Origin: AC-32 sp963716865
GTDB taxonomy: Bacteria; Actinomycetota; Thermoleophilia; Gaiellales; Gaiellaceae
Assembly (NCBI GenBank): GCA_963716865.1
Contig: CAVQUF010000005.1
Span: 434,001-498,000, forward strand
Direction of reading: 5' to 3'
DNA: 64,000 nucleotides
A program made the translations under genes and the position numbers. Below the pieces are notes generated by a model. It searched no databases. It worked only from the letters and a program-made list of their open reading frames with translations, and was not told where the DNA came from. Of this stretch, positions 23,547 to 30,974 are shown piece by piece. Every line of letters begins with the position of its first letter. Position 1 is the first letter of the stretch.

Positions 23547-26486
23547 TCAGGCGATCGGGGCGGCGCTCGGCTGCTCGTGCAGCTCCGCGAGCCGCGCCTC
23601 GAGCTCGGCAGCCTCGTCGTCGCGGCCGCGCTCGCGCAGGAAGCCGACGAGCGCCTCGAGCGCTTCGACGTGGTGCCGGAGGAACTCGGTCGCCGCAGCG
23701 ATCCTGTAGGCCTCGCGCAGGAGCTCCTCGGCCTCGTCGTCGCGCCCCTGGGCCGCCCGGACGACGCCGAGGGCCATCGTCGTCGTCGAGAGCGAGGTCA
23801 CGTCCTGCGGGCCGACGGTCTCCCGGGCCGCGAGCGCGTACCGCTCGGCCTCGTCGATCCGGCCCTGGTCGACCAGCACCTCGGCGAGTATCCGCTGGCT
23901 CTCGCAGAGAGACACGCGGTCCTCGAGCGGCGCAAGCACGCGGATCGACTCGCGGAGCAGACGCTCGGCGCGGGCAAGGTCGCCCTTGAGCCTCGCGACC
24001 CACCCTGCGTACATGAGCGTGCGTCCGACCGACCAGGCCGCGCCGGCCTCGGCGAGGTACTCGCGCGCTGCCTCCAGCGCGGCCTCGGCCGCGTCCAGGT
24101 CCCCCTGATGGAGGTAGAGCTGGCCTGCGTAGCGAAGCGCCTGGCCTCTCGCCTCGGCGCTGCCGCTCTCCTCCGCCAGGAGGAGCGCCTGCTCGATCAG
24201 CGGCGCGGCCCGGTCGAGCTCGAGGCGGGCGATGTAGACGCTGGCGAGCGTGTCGGCGGCGTGGCTCTCGAAGTCCTTGCGCCCCGCCCGCTGCGCCACC
24301 TCGAGCGCCTCGCGCACGACCTTCTCCTCCTTGCTCAGGTCGCCGCGGGCCCAGGCGATCGTCCCCTGCACCTCGAGCGCGCGGAAGCGGCCGACAAGAT
24401 CCTCGGGCTCGAGCACTTCGAGCGCCTGCTCGACCTGCTCTTCCGCGTGCCCGACGTCCGCGTCGCGCAGCACTGCAGTCTCCGCGAGCATCACGAGCGC
24501 GCGCCCCTGCGTCCAGCGGTCGCCTTCCTCGACGGCCGCCTCGAGAACCTGCTCGAGCTCGCGCGAGACTGCAGGAAGGTCGCTGAGCTTGTGGGCGGCG
24601 CTCGCCGCGAGGTAGCGGCGCCTGAGCGTCGGCTCGAGCTCAACGGAGCGGACGAACAGCTGCCTGGCCGTCCGGTTCGCCTCGCGGGCGAACGCGCGCA
24701 ACCCTGCCTCGGCGAGTGCCTCGGCGGCCTCGCGCTCGAGCTCGACAGGCGCGGAGCCGTTGAGCTCCGTGGTCAGGGCGGCAGCGCGGTCGAGATGGAA
24801 CGCGCGGATCTCGAGCAGCTCGTCGCCGGTGCGCTCCTTGAGCCACGCCGCGAAGGCGGCGTGCAGCTCGGCGCGGTCGGACTTCGAGAGCATGGAATGG
24901 GCGACCTCGCGGATGAGCACGTGCTTGAAGCGGTACGCCGGCTCCCCGCGAATCGAGGAGCGTGGCTCGTCGAGGATGAAGTCACGTAGGAGCAGGTCGT
25001 CGAGCGGCTCGTCGACGGATTCGAGGTCGGGCGAAAGCCGCTCGACCGCGGCCCGCCAGAACACGCGGCCGATCACGGCGGCCCGCTGGAGAGTCGTCTT
25101 GGCCTCCGCCGGGAGCCGGTCGATGCGCGCCGCGATCAGCGCCTGCAACGTGTCCGGGATCCGGTCCACGGAGCCGACGCCCTCCTCGGCGAGCATCCGC
25201 ATCGTCTCCTCGACGTAGAGCGGGTTTCCCTCGGTCTTGTCGAGCAGCTCGCGCCGTGCCCGCTCGGAGAGCTCGGCGCCGTCGAGCAGCGCCTCGACGA
25301 GCTCCTCGCTCTCCTCTCGTGGGAGCGCCTCGAGCTCGATCGCGGTCGCGCGCACCCGTCCGCCGCCCCAGCCCGGGCGGATGTCGAGCAGCTCCGGCCG
25401 TGCCAGCGAGACCAGCAGCAGCGGCGCCTCCCGCACCCAGGTGGCGAGGTGCTCGATCAGCTCCAGCAGCGGCTCCTCCGCCCAGTGGATGTCCTCGAAG
25501 ACGAGCACGAGCGGCTGCTCCTCGGCGAGCCGCTGCGCCCACTCGCGCGCCGCCCACGCAATTTCTTGCTGGCTCCGCATCGCCAGCACCGCCTCGAGCA
25601 CCCCCGAGGCGAGCCCGAGCAGGTCGGCGACCGCCTCGTCCTCGCAGAACGCGCGGAGCTTCTCGATCGCGACGTCGAGCGGGTCGTCGTCGGCGATCCC
25701 GGCCGCGCACTTGACCATCTCGGCGAGCGGCCAGTACGTGACACCCTCGCCGTACGGAAGGCTGCGCCCGGAGAGGACAGTCGCGCCCTCGAGCCCACCC
25801 GTGAACTCGTGTGTCAGCCGGCTCTTGCCGACGCCCGGCTCGCCGTAGATCGTGAACAGGTGCGCCCGCCGGTCGCGCACGGCGCGCTCGTAGGTGTTCC
25901 CGAGCAGGTCGAGCTCGGCCTCGCGGCCGACGAGCGGGGCCTGCACCGCGCGCTGACGCCCACCGCGCCCGTTCGTCCCGACCGCGCGCCAGGCCCAGAT
26001 CGGCTCCGGCAGGCCCTTCACCGCGACCGGCCCGACGTCCTCGACCTCGACCCGGCCGAGTGTGAGGCGGTGCGCGGCGGGGCCCAGCAGAAGCTGGCCC
26101 GGCTCGGCCGACTGCTCCAGCCGCGCGGCCAGCGTCACGGCCTCTCCGGTCGCGAACGTCGCCTCTCCGTCGTCGGCCACGACCTCGCCCGACTCGATGC
26201 CGACCCTCGCCACGAGCTCCAACTCGTCGACTGCCTCGAGGATCGCGAGCCCCGCGCGAATCGCACGCTCGGCGTCGTCCTCGTGCGCCTGCGGGATCCC
26301 GAACGCGGCCATCACGGCGTCGCCGGCGAACTTCTCGACGATCCCGCCGTGGGTGATCACGCAATGCGAAACCCGGTCGAAGAACGTCTGGACACGGCGG
26401 CGCACGACCTCCGGATCCGCGCCCGTGACGAGGGCGGTCGAGTCCACGAGATCCACGAACAGCACCGTGGCCAGCTTCCGTTCCAC
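23547..26486 (-). CDS. cyclase-AAA ATPase-TPR signalling protein
   Basis: A 979-residue multidomain protein: class III cyclase domain (LATVLFVDLVDSTALV, GGIVEKFAGDAVMAAFG, RVGIESGEVV), AAA/STAND ATPase (PLVGREAELDLLGN, Walker A GEPGVGKSRLTHEF, Walker B LVLVFEDIHWAEEPLL, EALPREESEELVEALL) and a C-terminal half of TPR-like helical repeats. Such proteins serve as ATP-dependent scaffolds or regulators; partners are unknown. GTG 26486 is chosen over 26492 because TACACT (26494-26499 on this strand) has its first T 13 nt away; the frame is open further upstream. It is divergent from the phosphohexomutase gene. Confidence 0.88.
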   Translation of the reverse strand: MERKLATVLFVDLVDSTALVTGADPEVVRRRVQTFFDRVSHCVITHGGIVEKFAGDAVMAAFGIPQAHEDDAERAIRAGLAILEAVDELELVARVGIESGEVVADDGEATFATGEAVTLAARLEQSAEPGQLLLGPAAHRLTLGRVEVEDVGPVAVKGLPEPIWAWRAVGTNGRGGRQRAVQAPLVGREAELDLLGNTYERAVRDRRAHLFTIYGEPGVGKSRLTHEFTGGLEGATVLSGRSLPYGEGVTYWPLAEMVKCAAGIADDDPLDVAIEKLRAFCEDEAVADLLGLASGVLEAVLAMRSQQEIAWAAREWAQRLAEEQPLVLVFEDIHWAEEPLLELIEHLATWVREAPLLLVSLARPELLDIRPGWGGGRVRATAIELEALPREESEELVEALLDGAELSERARRELLDKTEGNPLYVEETMRMLAEEGVGSVDRIPDTLQALIAARIDRLPAEAKTTLQRAAVIGRVFWRAAVERLSPDLESVDEPLDDLLLRDFILDEPRSSIRGEPAYRFKHVLIREVAHSMLSKSDRAELHAAFAAWLKERTGDELLEIRAFHLDRAAALTTELNGSAPVELEREAAEALAEAGLRAFAREANRTARQLFVRSVELEPTLRRRYLAASAAHKLSDLPAVSRELEQVLEAAVEEGDRWTQGRALVMLAETAVLRDADVGHAEEQVEQALEVLEPEDLVGRFRALEVQGTIAWARGDLSKEEKVVREALEVAQRAGRKDFESHAADTLASVYIARLELDRAAPLIEQALLLAEESGSAEARGQALRYAGQLYLHQGDLDAAEAALEAAREYLAEAGAAWSVGRTLMYAGWVARLKGDLARAERLLRESIRVLAPLEDRVSLCESQRILAEVLVDQGRIDEAERYALAARETVGPQDVTSLSTTTMALGVVRAAQGRDDEAEELLREAYRIAAATEFLRHHVEALEALVGFLRERGRDDEAAELEARLAELHEQPSAAPIA

Positions 26487-26546
26487 GTACACCAGTGTAG
26501 AACGACCGGAGGCCCTCCCGGCTTCCCCCGCCAGTAGCATCCGGAC
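26487..26546. promoter_or_regulatory. divergent leaderless promoters
   Basis: On the minus strand TACACT is read from 26499 to 26494, 13 nt before GTG 26486. On the plus strand TAGCAT (26535-26540) has its first T 12 nt before GTG 26547. Neither side has a Shine-Dalgarno sequence. Confidence 0.5.
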
Positions 26547-27908
26547 GTGCTCGATCCCGCTGTTTTCAAGGCGTACGACGTGCGCGGGCTCTATCCGTCG
26601 CAACTGGACGAGGACGGCGCGAACGCGGTCGGGAGAGCGTTCGTGGAGCAGTTCGAGCCGCGCAGGATCGCGGTCGGGCACGACATGCGCGTCTCGTCGC
26701 CGGCGATGGCGGAGGCGCTGATCCGCGGCGCCAGCGAGGCGGGCGCCGACGTGCTCGAGCTCGGCCTCGTCGGGACGGAGATGGTCTACCTCGCGGTCGG
26801 CCAGCTTGGGCTCGACGGCGGGATCGCCGTCACCGCCTCGCACAACCCCAAGGACTACACGGGCATGAAGATCGTCCGTAGCGGCGCGCTCCCGGTCGGC
26901 GGCGAATCGGGGCTGCTCGACATCCGCGACCGCGCCCTGTCCCTTCCGGCCGTGTCAGGGGGACAGTCCCCGGGACACGTCCAGAGCTACGACATCTGGC
27001 CGCAGTACGTCGAGCGCGTCCTGTCGTTCGTGGACGTGGCGGACGTGTCGCCGCTGCACGTGGTGATCGACGCGGCGAACGGGATGGGCGGCGTCATGCT
27101 GCCGCCCGTGCTCGAGCGGCTCCCGATCGAGACGGAGCGGTTCTTCTTCGAGCCCGACGGAACGTTCCCGAACCACGAGCCGAACCCGCTCCTGCCGGAG
27201 AACCGGGAGTTCATCGTGCAGAAGACGCTCGAGACCGGAGCGGCCCTCGGCGCCGCGTTCGACGGCGACGCCGACCGCTGCTTCTTCGTGGACGACACGG
27301 GCGAGTTCGTCCCCGGCGACTTCGTCACGGCGCTGCTCGCCGACGCCGTCCTCGAGAAGGAGCCCGGCGCGACGATCATCTACGACGTCCGCGCGAGCTG
27401 GGCCGTGCCCGAGACGATCGAGCGGGCAGGAGGAACTCCGCTCGTCAACCGTGTCGGCCACGCGTTCATCAAGCACCGCATGCGCGAGGTGGACGCGGCG
27501 TTCGCCGGCGAGGTCTCCGGCCACTACTACTTCCGCGACTTCACGCAAGCGGACTCGGGCGTGATCCCCTTCCTGCTGATGCTCGAGCTGATCTCGCGGA
27601 AGGGCCGGAAGCTCTCGGAGATCCTGGCTCCGTTCCGCGAGCGCTACTTCCTGACGGGCGAAGTCAATACCCCGGTCGACGACGTCGCACGCACGCTCGA
27701 GGAGCTCGAGGAGCGCTTCGGCAAGGAGGGGACGATCGGCCACCTCGACGGAGTCTCGGTCGACGCGGAGGACTGGCACATGAACGTGCGACCGTCCAAC
27801 ACCGAGCCGCTCCTGCGCCTCAACCTCGAAGCGCGCTCACGGGAGCTGATGGAGCAGAAGCGCGAGGAGGTCCTCGACGTGATTCGCGGGAGTACGCTCT
27901 CGCCATGA
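26547..27908 (+). CDS. manB: phosphomannomutase/phosphoglucomutase
   Basis: The 453-residue alpha-D-phosphohexomutase has all four domains: FKAYDVRGLYPSQLD at the N-terminus, catalytic Ser loop GIAVTASHNPKDYTGMK, metal loop AAFDGDADRCFFVDD, sugar-specificity loop GEVSGHYYF (domain 3) and phosphate loop VRPSNTEPLLRL (domain 4). It interconverts hexose 6- and 1-phosphates for NDP-sugar synthesis. The GEVSGHYY loop favours mannose/glucose use; GlmM has a different loop. A leaderless -10 precedes it. The frame ends just before the thioesterase. Confidence 0.93.
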   Translation: MLDPAVFKAYDVRGLYPSQLDEDGANAVGRAFVEQFEPRRIAVGHDMRVSSPAMAEALIRGASEAGADVLELGLVGTEMVYLAVGQLGLDGGIAVTASHNPKDYTGMKIVRSGALPVGGESGLLDIRDRALSLPAVSGGQSPGHVQSYDIWPQYVERVLSFVDVADVSPLHVVIDAANGMGGVMLPPVLERLPIETERFFFEPDGTFPNHEPNPLLPENREFIVQKTLETGAALGAAFDGDADRCFFVDDTGEFVPGDFVTALLADAVLEKEPGATIIYDVRASWAVPETIERAGGTPLVNRVGHAFIKHRMREVDAAFAGEVSGHYYFRDFTQADSGVIPFLLMLELISRKGRKLSEILAPFRERYFLTGEVNTPVDDVARTLEELEERFGKEGTIGHLDGVSVDAEDWHMNVRPSNTEPLLRLNLEARSRELMEQKREEVLDVIRGSTLSP

Positions 27909-27925
27909 CTGGCTCCGGGGCATGA
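27893..27925 (+). other. short upstream ORF coupled to the thioesterase start
   Basis: TACGCT (27893-27898) lies 12 nt before an ATG at 27905 that opens a 6-codon ORF ending in TGA (27923-27925). This TGA overlaps the thioesterase ATG (27922-27924). The message may start leaderless at the tiny ORF, and the real gene be reached by stop-start coupling. The manB end overlaps this region. Confidence 0.35.
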
Positions 27926-28383
27926 CGGAGCTCGAGCTCGGCCGGGTGACGGACCGGAAGCCGCCGTTCAAGTACTCGGCGCTGACGCGCGTGGGCTTCT
28001 CGGAGACGGACGCGCAGGGCATCGTCTACTACGGCCGCTACCTCCCGTACTTCGACAGCGCGCGGGTCGAGTACCACCGCCACCTCGGGATGCTCGACAC
28101 CGACCCCCGGGAGCAGGAGTTCGTGATGCGCGCGAACACGATCGAGTATTTCGCGCCGGCTCGCTTCGACGACCTGATCGAGGTCTTCTTCCGCATCTCC
28201 CGGATCGGCCGGACGAGCGTCACGTGCGAGTGCGCCGCATACCTCGTGTCTGACGACGTCCTGATGGTGACGGCGAGGCAGACGATGGTGCTGGTCGACC
28301 TGGACGAGCGGACGGCCTGTCCGGTTCCGGACTGGTACCGGGGCAAGATTCGTGACTTCGAGGGAGACGACCTGGATGAGTGA
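27922..28383 (+). CDS. 4HBT-type acyl-CoA thioesterase (YbgC/FadM-like)
   Basis: The 153-residue hotdog-fold protein has the motif SETDAQGIVYYGRYLPYFDSARVEYHRHLG (catalytic Asp in ETDAQG and hydrophobic helix) and the middle ANTIEYFAPARFDDLIEVFFRISRIGRTSVTCECAAYL, then LMVTARQTMVLVDLDERTACPVPDW. It hydrolyses short or medium acyl-CoA thioesters. It starts just after manB. It ends overlapping the ATG of the next gene, so it is the first of at least two coupled genes. Confidence 0.87.
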   Translation: MTELELGRVTDRKPPFKYSALTRVGFSETDAQGIVYYGRYLPYFDSARVEYHRHLGMLDTDPREQEFVMRANTIEYFAPARFDDLIEVFFRISRIGRTSVTCECAAYLVSDDVLMVTARQTMVLVDLDERTACPVPDWYRGKIRDFEGDDLDE

Positions 28384-28840
28384 GCACGAGGCGGCGCTCG
28401 AGGCGATCGGGGCGATCCTCGAGCGCGGCGGAGACGCGGACGGCGTCCTCCGTGACGTCGTCGACCTTCTGCACGACCGCTTCGACCATTACTCCTGGCT
28501 CGGGATCTACCTCGTCGAGGGCGACGAGCTCGTGCTCGGGCCGTGGAAGGGCCCCGAGGCGACCGAGCACGTGCGCATCCCCATCGGGCAGGGGATCTGC
28601 GGAGCCGCTGCCGCCAGCGGCGAGACGGAGATCGTCGACGACGTGACTGCCGACCCGCGCTACCTCGCGTGCTTTCCGTCCACACGCTCGGAGATCGTCG
28701 TCCCGATCGCCCACGCGGCGCGCGTGGTCGGCGAGATCGACATCGACTCGGACCGCCCCGCAGCCTTCGGCGACGTCGACCGCGCTTTCCTCGAGCGCGT
28801 CGCGGTGTTGATCGCGCCGTGGGCCGACAGGAGGGGCTGA
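28376..28840 (+). CDS. msrC: GAF protein resembling free-methionine-(R)-sulfoxide reductase
   Basis: This 154-residue single GAF domain resembles fRMsr proteins: WLGIYLVEGDELVLGPWKGPEATE, IPIGQGICGAAAASGETEIVDDV, then YLACFPSTRSEIVVPI and DIDSDRPAAFGDVDRAFLERVA. Two Cys in the family positions (GICGAA and the ACFPSTRSE motif) are present; a third Cys of E. coli fRMsr is not seen at its usual place. It may reduce free methionine sulfoxide, or be a plain sensor GAF. The start is an ATG 8 nt inside the thioesterase gene. Confidence 0.75.
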   Translation: MSEHEAALEAIGAILERGGDADGVLRDVVDLLHDRFDHYSWLGIYLVEGDELVLGPWKGPEATEHVRIPIGQGICGAAAASGETEIVDDVTADPRYLACFPSTRSEIVVPIAHAARVVGEIDIDSDRPAAFGDVDRAFLERVAVLIAPWADRRG

Positions 28841-30792
28841 CGACGAGGCCCGCCCCACCCCTCCGGATCGCGGGGCTGCACCTACTCGTCCTCTCGTCGT
28901 TCGCGATCGCCCAGCCGCTGTTCGACCTGCTCGGCCGGAACGGCGAGTTCTTCGCCGCGCGCGGCTCGACCCGCTGGGACGTCGTCGTCTTCGGGCTGGC
29001 CGTGGTGCTCGTGCCGCCCGCGCTCCTGCTCGGGCTCGAGGCCGTGACGCCGCGAAGGGCGCGAGGGGCTGTCCACGCCTGCTTCGTCGCCGGCCTGGTC
29101 GGGCTCTTCGTGCTCCAGGCGATCCACGGTCTCGGCATCCCGGGCTGGCTGCTCGCCGTGATCGCCGGTGCCGCAGGCGTCGGCGCGGCGGCGCTCTACG
29201 TCTCCGCCTCCGCGGCACGGTTCACCGTGACCGTCCTGGCGCCGGCGCCGCTCCTCTTCCTCGCGGTGTTCCTGTTTCACTCGGACGCCTCGCGGCTGAC
29301 GTTCTCCGGGGCAGACGAGGCGATCGCGGCCACGACCGCCCGTCCCCGAGATCCGGTCGTGCTGCTCGTGTTCGACGAGTTTCCCGTGAACTCGCTCCGC
29401 AACGCCAAGGGTCGGATCGACCGCGTTCGCTTCCCGCACTTCGCGGCCCTTGCCCGCCACGCCACGTGGTTCGAGAACGCCTCAACCGTCGGCGAGGGGA
29501 CGACCCACGCCGTGCCCGCCATCCTGACCGGCCGCTACCCGCGCCCGGGAGAGCTCCCCGTCTACGCGGATCATCGCCAGAACCTGTTCACTCTTCTCGG
29601 CGGCTCCACGCAGCTGCACGTCTTCGACGAGGAGACGCACCTCTGCCCGCCCCAGCTCTGTCCGGGCCTCAAGGGCTCCTTCGGCAACCGGTTGCAGGGC
29701 CTCGCGGAGGACTCGGGCGTCGTCTACCTGCACGAGCTCCTCCCACACGACCTCGCAGGAGGGGTTCCGTCGATCGCCAACGGCTGGGGCGACTTCCTCG
29801 CCGGGACTGGGGGGAAACACGACCCGGGCCGGGGCGCGCTGTCGTTCTTCGACCGGATGCGCCCAACCGCGCGGCCGGCTCTCTGGTACGCACACATCCT
29901 GCTGCCGCACAGCCCGTGGATCCATCTCCCCTCGGGCAAGCGGTACTCGATCCGCTCCGCACCGGGCTGGGGCGCGGACGAGGTCTGGAACGACAACCAG
30001 GCGGCGGTCGACCAGAGCTGGCAGCGGGACCTGCTCCAGACCGGCTACGCCGATCTCGTCCTCGGCAAGATCCTCGCGCGCCTGCGCGCGGTGGGTGTCT
30101 ACGACCGCGCGATGATCGTCGTCACCGCCGACCACGGGATCAGCTTCCACGCCGGCGAGAAGCGGCGTCCGGCATCGCCGGCCAACCTCGAGGACATCGC
30201 CTACGTGCCGCTCTTCGTCAAGCTGCCGCACCAGCGCCGAGGGCGCGTGGCGCGCTCGCCTGCACGGACGATCGACATCCTCCCCACGCTCGCCGACGCG
30301 ATCGGGATCCGCATTCCGTGGCACGTCGATGGTCGCTCGGTTCTGGGACGGCCTTCACCCGAGCGCGACGTCGTCGTGATCAAGGACCACGGCGCGCGCT
30401 TCGTCGTCCCCGTGGCGCAGCTCGAGGCGAAGCACGAGGAGGCTCTACGGCGACAGCTCGCGCTCTTCGGCTCGGACGAGCCCGTGACGACCCTGTATGC
30501 GGTCGGGCCGTACAGGTCGCTGCTCGGCAGACGGCTCGCCGACCTGCACGTCCGTTCCGGCGGCCCGGTTCGGCTCGACGCACTCGACCGCTCGACCGAC
30601 CCCGTCCAGGTGAGCGGGCAGGTGGCGGGCTCGGTCCACGACGTCGCCGTCACAGCAGGCGGCAGGATCGTCGCGGTGGCGCCGGCCAACCAGGGGCGCT
30701 TCTGGGCCCTCGTCCCGGGGCGCGCCCTCGAACGGGCTACTCCCCGGCTCTACTCGATCGAGGGGCCGCAGGAGCTGAGCCGGCTGTCCTGA
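28819..30792 (+). CDS. membrane-anchored sulfatase/alkaline-phosphatase-superfamily protein
   Basis: The product has about 650 residues. Four or five N-terminal membrane helices (about residues 15-145) are followed by an extracytoplasmic sulfatase-type domain: PVVLLVFDEFPVNSL, TTHAVPAILTGRYP, VVTADHGISF, ARTIDILPTLADAIGI and DVVVIKDHG. The formylglycine Cys of true sulfatases is replaced here by Thr in EGTTHAVPAI, as in phosphoethanolamine- or phosphoglycerol-transferase relatives. GTG 28819 is one start; CTG 28837 with AGGAGG just upstream and a CTGA overlap is another. It is followed by a strong hairpin. Confidence 0.82.
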   Translation: MGRQEGLTTRPAPPLRIAGLHLLVLSSFAIAQPLFDLLGRNGEFFAARGSTRWDVVVFGLAVVLVPPALLLGLEAVTPRRARGAVHACFVAGLVGLFVLQAIHGLGIPGWLLAVIAGAAGVGAAALYVSASAARFTVTVLAPAPLLFLAVFLFHSDASRLTFSGADEAIAATTARPRDPVVLLVFDEFPVNSLRNAKGRIDRVRFPHFAALARHATWFENASTVGEGTTHAVPAILTGRYPRPGELPVYADHRQNLFTLLGGSTQLHVFDEETHLCPPQLCPGLKGSFGNRLQGLAEDSGVVYLHELLPHDLAGGVPSIANGWGDFLAGTGGKHDPGRGALSFFDRMRPTARPALWYAHILLPHSPWIHLPSGKRYSIRSAPGWGADEVWNDNQAAVDQSWQRDLLQTGYADLVLGKILARLRAVGVYDRAMIVVTADHGISFHAGEKRRPASPANLEDIAYVPLFVKLPHQRRGRVARSPARTIDILPTLADAIGIRIPWHVDGRSVLGRPSPERDVVVIKDHGARFVVPVAQLEAKHEEALRRQLALFGSDEPVTTLYAVGPYRSLLGRRLADLHVRSGGPVRLDALDRSTDPVQVSGQVAGSVHDVAVTAGGRIVAVAPANQGRFWALVPGRALERATPRLYSIEGPQELSRLS

Positions 30793-30807
30793 AGCGTGAA
30801 GCGCTGG

Positions 30808-30843
30808 GGCGCCCGCCCGCCGTCCTCGAAACGAGCGGGCGCC
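30808..30843 (+). terminator. hairpin terminator after the sulfatase-like gene
   Basis: GGCGCCCGC (30808-30816) pairs perfectly with GCGGGCGCC (30835-30843) over an 18-nt loop, 16 bp after the stop codon. CTCTTTGG follows, with a weak T run. Confidence 0.65.
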
Positions 30844-30974
30844 GCAGCTCTTTGGTGAAGCCCCCCTCCCCTATCTCTCGTTGTACTCAGGTACCGGCGG
30901 AGGCGCCATCCCTCGTCCGAGGTACCCCGCTCGTTCGAGGGATGATCCCCCGATCGAGGGATTCGCCCGACGGG
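30844..30974. repeat. inverted-repeat region between sulfatase-like and RelA genes
   Basis: ATCCCTCG occurs near 30908, and CGAGGGAT occurs twice (near 30934 and 30953), with GAGGTACC and AGGTACCG elements between them. The pattern gives a nested stem of 8 bp. It may act as the relA terminator (the gene ends at 30975, minus strand) or as a dispersed repeat. There is no coding signal. Confidence 0.4.

Noticed and set aside
22103..23989. 628-residue plus-strand ORF
   Set aside because: Shadow of the PGM1-like and cyclase-ATPase genes on the minus strand.
24982..26364. 460-residue Arg-rich minus-strand ORF
   Set aside because: Frame-shifted shadow of the cyclase-AAA gene.
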